Positions 33,240 through 42,336 of a DNA stretch of 64,000 nt are shown one piece after another. The notes beneath the pieces were generated by a model that saw only the letters and a list, made by a program, of their open reading frames with translations, did no database searches and was not told where the DNA came from. A program made the position numbers and the translations under genes. The DNA is taken from assembly GCA_002384855.1 (NCBI GenBank), contig DGBP01000064.1:1-64000 (forward strand), given 5' to 3'. The DNA comes from Nocardioidaceae bacterium UBA4001. Its GTDB lineage: Bacteria > Actinomycetota > Actinomycetes > Propionibacteriales > Nocardioidaceae. Every line of letters starts with the position of its first letter. The stretch's first letter is position 1.

Positions 33240-34478
33240 ATGACACTCCAGGGCAGCAACCAGGGCGCGACTCACACCGCGGACAGCGAGGTCGGCCGGC
33301 TGCGGACGGTGATGCTGCACCGGCCCGGCCCTGAGCTCCAGCGGCTGACCCCGCGCAACAACGACAAGCTGCTCTTCGACGGCATCCCGTGGGTCAGCCG
33401 CGCCCAGGAGGAGCACGACGCCTTCGCGCAGGCGCTGCGCGACCGCGACGTCGAGGTGCTGTACCTGACCGACCTCCTCGTCGAGACCTTGCAGACGGCC
33501 GAGGCCCGTGAGCACGCGATCAGCGGAGCCATGTCCAGCCTCCACCTCGGCGACACCCTGCGCAGCTACCTCACCGACGCGCTGCACGACCAGGACCCCG
33601 AGGAGCTCGCGGCGTTCCTCACCGCCGGGGTCCGCAACGACGAGGTTCGCGGCGGCTTCGGCCTGGTGACCAGCCTCCTGGCCAGCGACGACTTCCTCAT
33701 CGACCCGCTGCCGAACCTGCTGTTCACGCGCGACTCCAGCGTCTGGATCCGCGACCGGGTGGCGATCACGTCGCTGGCCATGCCTGCGCGCGAGCGGGAG
33801 ACCTCGCTGACCGAGCTGATCTACAGCGACCACCCGCGTTTCCGGGGCACCCCGAAGATCCACGGCTGGCAGCACGAGCACGTCGAGGGCGGTGACGTGC
33901 TGCTGCTCGCCCCGGGCGTCGTCGCGGTCGGCGTGGGGGAACGTACGACGCCCGCCGGGGCCGAGCGGCTCGCACGGCAGGTGTTCCGGGCCGACCTCGC
34001 GCACACCGTGCTGGCCGTGCCGATCGCCCAGGAGCGGGCGACCATGCACCTCGACACCGTGTGCACGATGGTCGACGTCGACAAGATCGTGATGTACCCC
34101 AACGTCGCCGACCAGCTCCAGGCCTACACGGTGACCGTGAAGGACCGCGCGGGCGAGTCCGACCGCGACCTGGTGCTCGAGGTGACCGCTCCCGAGCCGT
34201 TCCTGGTCGCTGCCGCCAAGGCGATGAGCATCGACACCCTGCACCAGATCGACACGGGCCTGGACCCGGTCACCGCCGAGCGGGAGCAGTGGGACGACGG
34301 CAACAACACCCTGGCCCTCGCGCCGCGGGTCGCCGTCGCCTACGAGCGCAACGTGGAGACCAACACCCGCCTCGAGGAGGCCGGGATCGAGGTCGTCGCG
34401 ATCGCCGGCTCCGAGCTCGGGTCGGGGCGCGGCGGGCCGCGCTGCATGTCCTGCCCGATCAGCCGCGACCCACTCTGA
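33240..34478 (+). CDS. arcA: Arginine deiminase
   Basis: 412-residue enzyme that converts arginine to citrulline and ammonia. The nucleophile is Cys402 in GGPRCMSCP. Other conserved elements are NLLFTRD, EGGDVLLL and MHLDTVCTM with the catalytic His. No arcB, arcC or arcD is adjacent, so the full ATP-producing pathway is not evident here. It is preceded by a GDT1 transporter and followed by a hairpin. Confidence 0.95.
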   Translation: MTLQGSNQGATHTADSEVGRLRTVMLHRPGPELQRLTPRNNDKLLFDGIPWVSRAQEEHDAFAQALRDRDVEVLYLTDLLVETLQTAEAREHAISGAMSSLHLGDTLRSYLTDALHDQDPEELAAFLTAGVRNDEVRGGFGLVTSLLASDDFLIDPLPNLLFTRDSSVWIRDRVAITSLAMPARERETSLTELIYSDHPRFRGTPKIHGWQHEHVEGGDVLLLAPGVVAVGVGERTTPAGAERLARQVFRADLAHTVLAVPIAQERATMHLDTVCTMVDVDKIVMYPNVADQLQAYTVTVKDRAGESDRDLVLEVTAPEPFLVAAAKAMSIDTLHQIDTGLDPVTAEREQWDDGNNTLALAPRVAVAYERNVETNTRLEEAGIEVVAIAGSELGSGRGGPRCMSCPISRDPL

Positions 34479-34517
34479 CGGCGAGTCCGTCCGGCTCAGG
34501 GCATGGAAAATGGAAAA

Positions 34518-34555
34518 CCCGGCCGTTGCTGACGGGGGATACAACAACGACCGGG
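34518..34555 (+). terminator. Hairpin after arcA
   Basis: CCCGG-C-CGTTG pairs with CAACG-A-CCGGG around a 16-base loop (one mismatch), 39 bases beyond the arcA stop. Confidence 0.45.
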
Positions 34556-34653
34556 CACTGACAAATGTACGTCCGGACAGGGCCCCCGGACAACTCGATC
34601 CGCGCAATATGGCTCAGGTCACAATGGTTCGGTCCGAAACTGTCTAGTCAGGC

Positions 34654-35601
34654 CTACCGGATCGTCAGCTGGCGGTTGGCCAGGCCCGACCTGGCGGCTC
34701 TCTCCTCAGCCGTCAGCGGCGCGTCCTCGTCGAGCACGGCGGCGAGCTCCTCGGCGAACCGGGCGGCCGGCTGCTCGAGCACCTCGGCACCCGTCCCCAC
34801 GGGAAGGTCCCACACGGGGACGAGCACCCCGTGGACCCGGAACATGCCCACGAGGCGCGCGCCCTCGGCGATCACGTCCTTGCCGGCGACGTGCAGCTTG
34901 GCGAGGGCGCTGAGCAGCTTCTCCTCGTCGTGCGGCATGACCCAGCGCAGGTGCTCCTTGGTCCCCACGTTCGTCCAGTAGGCAGCCTCGACGGAGCCGA
35001 GCCGGCGGGTCGGGTTGGCGGCGGCGTTGGCCCTCTCGAGCGAGGCACCGAGCGTCCCGTCGCTGTCGTCGAGGTCGGAGATCCAGAACTCGAAGCCGTC
35101 GTGGACCGTGATGTCCAGGGGATCGTCGGCGACCAGGTCCTGGAGCCGCGGCCCGTCGCCCGGCGGGTCGGTGAGGCCGATCATGGCGCCGGGCTCGGAG
35201 TCGAGCGCCTTCTGCAGCACGGCGGCGAGGTCGCGGCTCGGGTCGCCGAACTGGTGCTGCACCTGCAGCGCGAGCCAGACGGTCCCGTCCTCTCGCACGA
35301 GGGCGGGGGCGGCCATCGGCAGCAGGCTGCACAGCAGCACCGTGCGGTCGGTCTGCACACTGTCGGCCAGGCGCAGCGGAGCGGTCGCCGCGGGCACGAG
35401 CTCGCGCATCGCGATCACGTCGCACTCCGAGACAAGACCCTCGAACGGGCGGCCCACGAAGGTCTGCGGGGCACCGGACGGGCTGCCGTGGCAGGCCTTG
35501 TACCGCTTGCCCGACCCGCACGGGCAGGGCTGGCGGGGTCCGACCTCACCGTTCGTGGTGGTCGCCTCGGTGCGGGCTCTGACGCGCGACTTCTTTCCCA
35601 T
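34654..35601 (-). CDS. DUF5926 family protein with SEC-C zinc motif
   Basis: 315-residue protein with an N-terminal SEC-C motif (RQPCPCGSGKRYKACHG, residues about 23-39), which binds Zn2+ and often contacts ribosomal or SecA partners. The remainder is an uncharacterised domain (VHDGFEFWISDLDDSDG, YWTNVGTKEHLRWVMPHDEE) typical of DUF5926 in actinobacteria. The start MGKKSRVRARTEA is basic. Function unknown. Confidence 0.85.
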   Translation of the reverse strand: MGKKSRVRARTEATTTNGEVGPRQPCPCGSGKRYKACHGSPSGAPQTFVGRPFEGLVSECDVIAMRELVPAATAPLRLADSVQTDRTVLLCSLLPMAAPALVREDGTVWLALQVQHQFGDPSRDLAAVLQKALDSEPGAMIGLTDPPGDGPRLQDLVADDPLDITVHDGFEFWISDLDDSDGTLGASLERANAAANPTRRLGSVEAAYWTNVGTKEHLRWVMPHDEEKLLSALAKLHVAGKDVIAEGARLVGMFRVHGVLVPVWDLPVGTGAEVLEQPAARFAEELAAVLDEDAPLTAEERAARSGLANRQLTIR

Positions 35602-35660
35602 GGCGGGAAGGCTACTTCAGGCTTCGCGGGCGCCTCGGCGGGCCCGGAGGTACCGCACCG

Positions 35661-36095
35661 TCAGCCCGACGCGAGGAGGGCATGGATCGTCGAGCGGCTC
35701 CGCGTGCGCTCGGACCACCAGTCCTGGGCCAGCGCCTCGACGATCGCCATGCCACGGCCGGACACCGCAGAGGCAGGGGCCGCCAGTGCCCGGGGGCGGG
35801 AGGTGCTTCCGCCGTCGGTCACCGAGACGCGCAGACCACCCCGGTCGCGGCACCAGGTGATGAGGATCGTGCCGTCGCTGAGGGGCTGGGCGTGGCGCAC
35901 GGAGTTGCCCACGAGCTCGGAGATGACCAGGCGGCCGTCCTCGATGGCGTCCCGGGAGAACCCCTCCTCACGCATCCAGGTGCGCAGCTCCTTGCGGGCG
36001 AGGGAGACGGAGGACGCCGCGAAGGGCACGCGCCGGGTGATCGGCGCGTACGACGAGCGCACGGACCGTGACGACACGATGCCACCCCACTCCAC
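35661..36095 (-). CDS. Histidine kinase-like ATP-binding protein (RsbW/SpoIIAB-type)
   Basis: 144-residue GHKL ATPase domain of the anti-sigma-factor type. The N-box is ISELVGNSVRHAQP, followed by VTDGGS and SGRGMAIVEALAQDWW. Stand-alone proteins of this type are often anti-sigma factors or switch kinases. No sigma factor or antagonist is adjacent. The GTG at 36095 follows GGAGGT at 10 bases; an earlier start at 36170 is possible. Confidence 0.8.
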   Translation of the reverse strand: MEWGGIVSSRSVRSSYAPITRRVPFAASSVSLARKELRTWMREEGFSRDAIEDGRLVISELVGNSVRHAQPLSDGTILITWCRDRGGLRVSVTDGGSTSRPRALAAPASAVSGRGMAIVEALAQDWWSERTRSRSTIHALLASG

Positions 36096-36162
36096 TACCT
36101 TCGGGACCTCCGAGAACAGGCTCCCCGCCCCGTGGACCACCCAAACACACGCCCGTGTGGTC

Positions 36163-36960
36163 CTAGACACGCCCTCGGAGGTACTTCAGGGTGCGTCCCG
36201 GCACGTCGGTGATGATCGCCTCCACCCCGAGCTCGAGGCACAGGTCGACGTCCGCGGGTCGGTTGACGGTCCACACGTGGATGCGACGGCCGCTCGCGGC
36301 GAGCTTCCGGGCGAACCTCGGGTTCTCCCGCAGCAGCTCGATGCCGGGGCCGGCGATCCAGCTCGAGCCGATCAAGAGCTTGTCGACCTCCCAGGTCGCC
36401 GTCTTGTCGGTGAGCATCACCACGTCGAGGTCCGGGGCGAGCTTGCGGACCCGGTTGAGGGCGACGTACGAGAAGCTCATCACCCGCACCGGCGAGTCCT
36501 TGCCCACGCACCCGTGGGCGTCGAGCAGCTCCACCAGCCGCCGCTCGACCAGGCCGGCGTATCGGGTGGGGTGCTTGGTCTCGATCGCCAGCTCGACCGG
36601 GCGTTCGTAGTCCTGCACCGCCTCGAGCAGGCGCGCGAGGGTGAGTACCCGCCCCTTCTCGGCATCGACCTCGGGGGCCTCGTCGTCGAGGTCGACCCAG
36701 GGGTTCTTCCAGCTCGCGAAGTCGAGCTCGTCGAGCTGGGCGAGCTCCATCGTCGAGACCACACCGCGCATGCCCGCGGTCCGGTCGATTCGCCGGTCGT
36801 GGACCAGGACGAGATGGCCGTCGGCGGTCAGGCGGACGTCACACTCCAGACCTTCGGCGCCCTCGTCGAGGGCCGCGAGGTAGGCGCCCAGGGTGTGTTC
36901 GGCGTTGTCCTGGCTCGCACCGCGGTGCGCCACCACCTGCGGCCGCCCGCTGCTGTGCAT
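36163..36960 (-). CDS. Glycerophosphodiester phosphodiesterase
   Basis: 265-residue GDPD-type phosphodiesterase that cleaves glycerophosphodiesters to glycerol-3-phosphate and an alcohol. It has the conserved VAHRGASQDNAEHTLGAY, EGLECDVRLTADGHLVLVHD and AIETKHP motifs with the catalytic His pair and metal ligands, then the closing VWTVNRPADVD. No signal peptide, so it acts in the cytoplasm. The ATG at 36960 is chosen; an upstream ATG (36999) has no ribosome site either. Confidence 0.92.
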   Translation of the reverse strand: MHSSGRPQVVAHRGASQDNAEHTLGAYLAALDEGAEGLECDVRLTADGHLVLVHDRRIDRTAGMRGVVSTMELAQLDELDFASWKNPWVDLDDEAPEVDAEKGRVLTLARLLEAVQDYERPVELAIETKHPTRYAGLVERRLVELLDAHGCVGKDSPVRVMSFSYVALNRVRKLAPDLDVVMLTDKTATWEVDKLLIGSSWIAGPGIELLRENPRFARKLAASGRRIHVWTVNRPADVDLCLELGVEAIITDVPGRTLKYLRGRV

Positions 36961-37014
36961 GGGTCCATCGTGGCACCAGCCGCGGTGGCCGGGGTGCATC
37001 CTGCCTCGGCGTGC

Positions 37015-38217
37015 CTAGACGTGCTGGGCCCGAAGGTACTTGCCGAAGTGCGGCACGGTGAACGCGACCGTTCCCCGCTCCGAGGAGTACACGAGACCCT
37101 TCTTGATCAGCCCGTCCCGGGCCGGGGAGAGGCTCTGCGGCTTGCGGCCCAGCATGTCGGCGACCCGGGCCGTGGTGACCGCCTTGTCGTTGCTGTCGGC
37201 ACCGAGCTCGGCCATCGCGCGCATATAGTCCCGCTCGGCGGGCGTGGCCCGGTCGTAGCGGGCGCCGAAGAACCCGACGGCCAGCTCCCCCTCAGCCTCC
37301 GGGGCGGCCTCGGCGACGTCGGAGATGCGGATCGGCGACTCGACGGCGACGTCCCAGGTGACCTTGCCGTAGGCCTGCACGAAATAGGGGTAGCCGTCGG
37401 TGAGGCGGTAGAGCTCGTCGAGCGCGTCCGGCTCGTAGTCGACGTCCTCGGTGCCTGCGGGGACGAGGAGGGCCCGGTCGGCCATCTCGCGGGGCAGCCG
37501 GTCGACGGCGACGTACCGGAAGAGCCGCTCGGCGTAGGACTTGCTCGCCGACAGCGCCACCGGCAGGTGGGGCAGGCCGGCGCCGACGACGACGAGCGGC
37601 GCCCCCTGCTGGCTGATCTCGTGGACGGCGCCGCACAGGGCTGCGAGCTCGGCCGGGGGGATGTCCTGCATCTCGTCGATGAAGATGCCGATGCCCACAC
37701 CGAGGTCGCCGGCCAGCTCGGCGACGTCGGTGAACAGCTCGATCATGTCCAGCTCGAGGTCTCCGGAGTCGGCACGGCCCTTCGCGGCGGGGACGTCCGC
37801 GCCGATCGAGGCTGGCTGCCAGCGCACGCCTTTGCGGTCGTCGAGCTTGGTGCGCAGCGCGAACGACTTGAGCACCCCGGCCACGGCGTCGACCCGCTCG
37901 GGGTCACGGTGCCGGTGGGCGACCTCGCGGACCGCCGCGTGGACCGCCTGGGCCAGCGGCAGGCGCACGGACTGGTCGGGCCGGGCCTCGATCTTTCCGG
38001 TCCCCCATGCCCGTTTCACCGCCAGGCTGCGTAACGCGTTCAGCAGCACCGTCTTGCCGACGCCACGCAGTCCCGAGAGCACCATCGAGCGTTCGGGCCG
38101 GCCGGCGGCCACGCGTTCGAGGGTGACCTCGAACTGCCGCAGCTCTCGGTCACGTCCGGCCAGCTCGGGCGGCCGTTGGCCTGCGCCGGGTGCGTAGGGG
38201 TTCCTCACCGGGTCCAC
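37015..38217 (-). CDS. AAA ATPase with C-terminal winged helix
   Basis: 400-residue P-loop ATPase of the AAA_16/ORC-like type. Walker A is GLRGVGKT (about 49-56), Walker B is IFIDEMQD (about 178-185), and a sensor-like VVVGAGLPHLP follows. The C-terminal 80 residues look like a winged helix (VADMLGRKPQSLSPARDGLI, KKGLVYSSERG). Such proteins are stand-alone regulators or DNA-binding switches; the target is unknown. The GTG start lies in an AT-richer stretch. It is not linked to a toxin, transposase or phage gene. Confidence 0.8.
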   Translation of the reverse strand: MDPVRNPYAPGAGQRPPELAGRDRELRQFEVTLERVAAGRPERSMVLSGLRGVGKTVLLNALRSLAVKRAWGTGKIEARPDQSVRLPLAQAVHAAVREVAHRHRDPERVDAVAGVLKSFALRTKLDDRKGVRWQPASIGADVPAAKGRADSGDLELDMIELFTDVAELAGDLGVGIGIFIDEMQDIPPAELAALCGAVHEISQQGAPLVVVGAGLPHLPVALSASKSYAERLFRYVAVDRLPREMADRALLVPAGTEDVDYEPDALDELYRLTDGYPYFVQAYGKVTWDVAVESPIRISDVAEAAPEAEGELAVGFFGARYDRATPAERDYMRAMAELGADSNDKAVTTARVADMLGRKPQSLSPARDGLIKKGLVYSSERGTVAFTVPHFGKYLRAQHV

Positions 38218-38405
38218 GCTGCGAAGGTATCGGCATGTCTAGCCGAGACCGTAGATTTCGCTAGCGAGTCGTCGCAGCCGATCGACTTCCTTCACGGAGG
38301 TACGGGGCCGCCGGCGGCTGGACGCGTTCGGACCTGCTCCCACCGTCGCTTCGACGCCCGATGCCGGCGTATCCCCGTATCTAGCAGATTTCCTAGACTC
38401 CGCTA

Positions 38406-38660
38406 TCAAGCCGAATCGTGGTCGAGAAGAGCCGACCGCGCGTGGCCGTAGGCCTGCCGGAAGCCTCCGCGCAGGACCTCCACGAGGTCCGGGACCTCCT
38501 CGACGGGCAACCGGAAAGTGCCGGCGCAGGAGCCGTCGCGCCACAGCGAGAGGACGACGAGTCCGGACTCGGCATGCCAGGTGACCCGCAGCGCGCGCCC
38601 GTCCCCGCGGGCGTCGAGGAAGGCCTCGCCCGTCGACGGGAGCGGCGACGCGCTGTGCAC
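38406..38660 (-). CDS. Small hypothetical protein
   Basis: 84 residues. RALRVTWHAESGLVVLSLWR and FRLPVEEVPDLVEVLRGGF form a compact beta-then-helix unit seen in small actinobacterial proteins of unknown function. The GTG start is at 38660. It lies upstream of the AAA ATPase on the same strand but is separated by 188 bases. Coding is supported by codon usage and the plausible fold only. Confidence 0.55.
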   Translation of the reverse strand: MHSASPLPSTGEAFLDARGDGRALRVTWHAESGLVVLSLWRDGSCAGTFRLPVEEVPDLVEVLRGGFRQAYGHARSALLDHDSA

Positions 38661-38750
38661 AGCGCCATTGTGCGCCCGTCGCGTCGCGCTGTCAGCACGT
38701 CGGCGACTCCTTGCCGGCGCTCCCCCGCCGCGGGTGCCTATGCTGGCCGG

Positions 38751-39617
38751 GTGCCCGAGCTACCCGAGGTCGAGGCCCTCGCGCTCGACCTGCGCACCCG
38801 GCTCAAGGACCGGGCGATCGCGCGCGTCGACATCGCCGCGTTCAGCGCCCTGAAGACCTTCGACCCGCCGCTCTCGGCGCTGCACGGCGCCCTGGTCGAC
38901 GACGTCACCCGGCACGGCAAGTTCCTCGACATCGCGGCGTCGGGGCTGCACCTGGTGCTCCACCTGTCCCGCGCGGGCTGGGTGCGCCGGCGCGACGAGG
39001 TCCCGACGCAGCCGCCGAAGCCGAGCAACAGGTCACCGCTGGCCGCCCGCGTGGTGCTCGACGACGGCTCGGGCCTCGACATCACCGAGGCGGGCACCCA
39101 GAAGCGGCTGGCGATCTACGTCGTCAACGACCCCGCGGACGTGCCCGGGATCGCCCGCCTCGGCCCCGACCCCCTGTCGGAGGACTTCACCCGGGAGACG
39201 CTGCGGCAGATCGTCACCGACGCCGGACGGTCCCAGCTCAAGGGCGTGCTGCGCAACCAGAGCATCGTGGCGGGCATCGGCAACGCGTACTCCGACGAGG
39301 TTCTCCACGCGGCCCGGATGTCGCCGTTCAAGGCGGCCTCCTCCCTGGACGACGACGAGCTCGCGGTGCTGTACGACGCGGTCCGCACCGTCCTGGGCGA
39401 CGCCGTGGACCGCTCTCGTGGCCTCGCCGCCTCCGAGCTCAAGGGCGAGAAGAAGTCGCACCTCGCCGTCCACGGCCGCACCGGCCAGAAGTGCCCGGTG
39501 TGCGGGGACACGGTCCGGGAGGTGTCCTTCGCCGACTCCTCGCTGCAGTACTGCCCCACCTGTCAGACGGGGGGCAAGCCCCTCGCCGACCGCCGCATGT
39601 CACGCCTGCTGAAGTAG
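38751..39617 (+). CDS. Fpg/Nei family DNA glycosylase
   Basis: 288-residue base-excision repair glycosylase/AP lyase. After Met the protein starts PELPEVEALA, so Pro2 is the catalytic amine and Glu3 the acid. The helix-two-turn-helix LRNQSIVAGIGNAYSDEVLH and the zinc finger CPVCGDTVREV...CPTC with four cysteines are present. Fpg and Nei (including actinobacterial Nei2) cannot be separated with confidence. Start is GTG at 38751. Confidence 0.93.
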   Translation: MPELPEVEALALDLRTRLKDRAIARVDIAAFSALKTFDPPLSALHGALVDDVTRHGKFLDIAASGLHLVLHLSRAGWVRRRDEVPTQPPKPSNRSPLAARVVLDDGSGLDITEAGTQKRLAIYVVNDPADVPGIARLGPDPLSEDFTRETLRQIVTDAGRSQLKGVLRNQSIVAGIGNAYSDEVLHAARMSPFKAASSLDDDELAVLYDAVRTVLGDAVDRSRGLAASELKGEKKSHLAVHGRTGQKCPVCGDTVREVSFADSSLQYCPTCQTGGKPLADRRMSRLLK

Positions 39618-39672
39618 CCGACCCCGGGCGCCCCTGCACCAGAACCCGCCGACCCGGCGCCTGTGCGGACGG

Positions 39673-40341
39673 TCAGGCGAAAGCGGCCGGAAGCGGGAGG
39701 TCGAGCGCGGTGTCGAGGAGGTCGAGGTAGGTCGACCGGCGGACCTCGACGACGCCGAGGGAGGCCAGGTGGGGCGTGGACCACTGCACGTCGAGCAGCC
39801 GCCGGTCGGCGTACTCGTCGCGCAGCAGACCGACCAGACCGACCAGCGCGACCTTGGAGGCGTCGGCGACCCGGTGGAACATCGACTCCCCGGCGAACAG
39901 GCCTCCGATCGCGACGCCGTACAGCCCGCCGACGAGCGCCCCGTCCTGCCAGGCCTCGACCGAGTGGGCCCAGCCGAGCTCGTGGAGCTCGGTGTAGGCG
40001 TCGACGACCTCCTCGTCGATCCACCCGGAGTCCCGTGTCGGGTCGGCGCAGGCCCGGATCACCTCGCCGAACGCCGTGTCCACGCGGACCTCCATCCGCC
40101 GTGCCGACGCCCTCAGCGAGCGAGACACCCGCAGGCCGTCGAGTGGCAGGACGCCGCGCGGGTCCGGTGACCACCAGAGCATCGGCATACTCGGGTCGCC
40201 GGGCATCGGGAAGAGCCCGTGTCGGTAGGCCGACAGGAGCGTCGCCGGCTTGAGGTCGGCGCCCATGCCGACGACGTCGTCGTCGATGTTGTGCAGCGAG
40301 TGGGGGAAGTCCCAGCCCGTCGGCGGTGGTTCGATCGGCAC
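39673..40341 (-). CDS. aat: Leucyl/phenylalanyl-tRNA--protein transferase
   Basis: 222-residue N-end rule enzyme that adds Leu or Phe to N-terminal Arg or Lys. Matches include GMGADLKPATLLSAYRHGLFP, LWWSPDPRGVLPLDGL, ADPTRDSGWIDEEVVDAYTE, LGWAHSVEAWQDGALVGGLY and GESMFHR. It is notable in an organism with a proteasome. Convergent with the Fpg/Nei gene. Confidence 0.95.
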   Translation of the reverse strand: MPIEPPPTGWDFPHSLHNIDDDVVGMGADLKPATLLSAYRHGLFPMPGDPSMPMLWWSPDPRGVLPLDGLRVSRSLRASARRMEVRVDTAFGEVIRACADPTRDSGWIDEEVVDAYTELHELGWAHSVEAWQDGALVGGLYGVAIGGLFAGESMFHRVADASKVALVGLVGLLRDEYADRRLLDVQWSTPHLASLGVVEVRRSTYLDLLDTALDLPLPAAFA

Positions 40342-40478
40342 GGTTCCATCGTGTCACCCGCTCCGGACGGCCTCTGTGCGCGGGACCACGTTCGGCCCGC
40401 CGCCTTGGGGGTACCCGGATCATAGAGTTGACGAAGGCCGGTCGAGTCGAACGGCGGCCGGCACACAGGAGGAGACCC

Positions 40479-41159
40479 ATGGGCATCGGTGGCTCGCTCG
40501 GCAAGGCGCTCGCACCCCAGATGCAGCGGATGGCGCCGGAGCTGACCTCGAACTTCGTGCGCGAGGCGCTCTCCCGCGCCATCGACGGCATCGGGCCGCT
40601 GCCCGGAGCCGCGCACGCCGCCGACAAGCAGCTGAAGGAGCAGCGCGGGGACGTCGACGCAGCGATCCACGAGGTCATCGAGAACCACGTCCGCTACGCC
40701 GGCGGTCAGGGCTTCGCCACGAACATCGGCGGCCTGATGACCGCTGCCATCACCATCCCTGCGAACATCGCGGGCCTGGCGATGCTCCAGTCGCGCATGG
40801 TCGCGGGCATCGCCCACCTGCGCGGCTACGCGCTGGACGACCCGCGGGTGCGCAACGCGGTGCTGACCTGCATGCTCGGCGAGGACACCGTGCAGGCTCT
40901 GGTCCGCAACAAGAAGCTGCCCGCTCCGCCGATGGCGATCGCCACGGCGCCGACGCACGACCCGCGGCTGGACCAGGTCATCGCCGCGGAGGTCACCTCC
41001 GAACTGCTCACGAAGGTGGCCGGCAAGCGCGTGGCGACCACGGTCGGCCGGCGCATCCCGGTCGTCGGCGGCCTGGTCGGTGCAGGCGCGGACGGGTTCG
41101 CCACCTGGCGGATCGGCCGGTACGCCGACCGCGAGCTCCTGCCCCGGCCCCGCCGCTGA
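40479..41159 (+). CDS. EcsC family protein
   Basis: 226-residue member of the EcsC family. Amphipathic helices (ALSRAIDGIGPLPGAAHAAD) and the conserved GGLMTAAITIPANIAGLAML, SRMVAGIAHLRGYAL and RVRNAVLTCMLG support it. The Bacillus EcsC is linked to ABC transport and secretion, but its activity is unknown. The ATG follows a near-ideal AGGAGGAG. Confidence 0.85.
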   Translation: MGIGGSLGKALAPQMQRMAPELTSNFVREALSRAIDGIGPLPGAAHAADKQLKEQRGDVDAAIHEVIENHVRYAGGQGFATNIGGLMTAAITIPANIAGLAMLQSRMVAGIAHLRGYALDDPRVRNAVLTCMLGEDTVQALVRNKKLPAPPMAIATAPTHDPRLDQVIAAEVTSELLTKVAGKRVATTVGRRIPVVGGLVGAGADGFATWRIGRYADRELLPRPRR

Positions 41160-41213
41160 CCTCGGCCGAGCTGTCGGACCGCCGTCCCCGAACCATCCCG
41201 AGGACCGGTCGCC

Positions 41214-42302
41214 TCAGGAACCCATGAACCGCCTGGCGGCCCGCGTCATCCGGGCCGTCAGCTGCTCGCTGGGGTCGGGCCGGCTCGCCGCCTCGGCGGT
41301 CATCGCGACCAACGCCTCGAGCGCGGCGTCGACCACCTGCCCCTGGTCGGGACGGTCCGGGTTGCGCCAGCGGCCCTCCGGCGGGTCGCCGGGAAGGAGG
41401 TCACGGAGGTCACCGACCACGTCGACCTTCGCGCCCTCGGCCCACTCGATCCAGGACTCCGAGATCTCGCGGGCCCAGTCGTAGCGGTTCGGGGGCAGGG
41501 TCGCCTTCGACCCGGACCGCTGCGCGAGGTGCTCGTGCACGAGGATCCGGCGGACCAGCTCCTGGTACTGGAACTCACTGAGGCCGTACTGCCGCAGGCG
41601 CCGGTTGAGCCGGCGGATCAGCGCGGTCTCGGCAACCCCCATCGACGGGTTGAGCCGGTCGCTCTCCCGGGGCGCCCACGCCGGGTCGATGCCGAAGACA
41701 GTGCAGAACCGCTGCCACAGCACGTCGTTGGGGACGCCGGCCGGCGGGACTGTGACCACGTGGATCCGCTCGGGCTCGAGCCCGGCACCCCACCGGCCGA
41801 GAACCTTCGGCAGGCTCTGCGACCGCCAGAAGAACTCGTCCTCCATGTCCTGGAGCCGGCTCAGACAACGGCGGTAGGTCCACCGGCGACCCTGCTTGAT
41901 GCTCTCCTGCCAGAACGCCGGGATCTGCCGCACGAGGTCGCGTGCCGAGAAGACCACGTGCACCTCGCTGTCCTTGAGGTCGGCCATGACCCGGGCGATC
42001 TTGTCCGGCGGTGCCGCGGAGAGGATCTCGTGGCTGATGATCACCGTGCCCTGGACGCGGCGGACCTTGCGCATGAGGGCGTCCCAGTAGCCCTCGGCGT
42101 GCCCGGAGGGACCGCCCCAGTCCTGGCCCAGCAGGTCCAGCGCGGCGCGGAAGTGCGTGAAGCCCGGGTCGAGGCCCATCGGCCCGCGAGGGAAGTGCAC
42201 GTCGTGCGCCGCGAGGGAGTCGGTGTTCGCCCCGAGCCGGTCCTGGAGGTACGTCGTACCCGTCTTCGGCGCCCCGACGTGGATGTAGACGACACGGCTC
42301 AT
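41214..42302 (-). CDS. Sulfotransferase-like P-loop protein
   Basis: 362 residues. The 5'-phosphosulfate loop VGAPKTGTTYLQ (about residues 9-20) and the 3'-phosphate-binding VVFSARDLVRQIP (about 115) are those of PAPS-dependent sulfotransferases. The middle and end (RWTYRRCLSRLQDMEDEFF, RRLRQYGLSEFQYQELVRRI) are unlike well-known enzymes. The substrate could be a surface glycan or lipid. No PAPS synthesis genes are near. Start is the ATG at 42302. Confidence 0.8.
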   Translation of the reverse strand: MSRVVYIHVGAPKTGTTYLQDRLGANTDSLAAHDVHFPRGPMGLDPGFTHFRAALDLLGQDWGGPSGHAEGYWDALMRKVRRVQGTVIISHEILSAAPPDKIARVMADLKDSEVHVVFSARDLVRQIPAFWQESIKQGRRWTYRRCLSRLQDMEDEFFWRSQSLPKVLGRWGAGLEPERIHVVTVPPAGVPNDVLWQRFCTVFGIDPAWAPRESDRLNPSMGVAETALIRRLNRRLRQYGLSEFQYQELVRRILVHEHLAQRSGSKATLPPNRYDWAREISESWIEWAEGAKVDVVGDLRDLLPGDPPEGRWRNPDRPDQGQVVDAALEALVAMTAEAASRPDPSEQLTARMTRAARRFMGS

Positions 42303-42336
42303 GCCGAGATTGTGCCCCAGGGCCGGTGACGGTCGG

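Noticed and set aside
34831..38034. Very long plus-strand open frame
   Set aside because: It is antisense to the DUF5926, HATPase, GDPD and ATPase genes, all of which have recognisable motifs on the minus strand.
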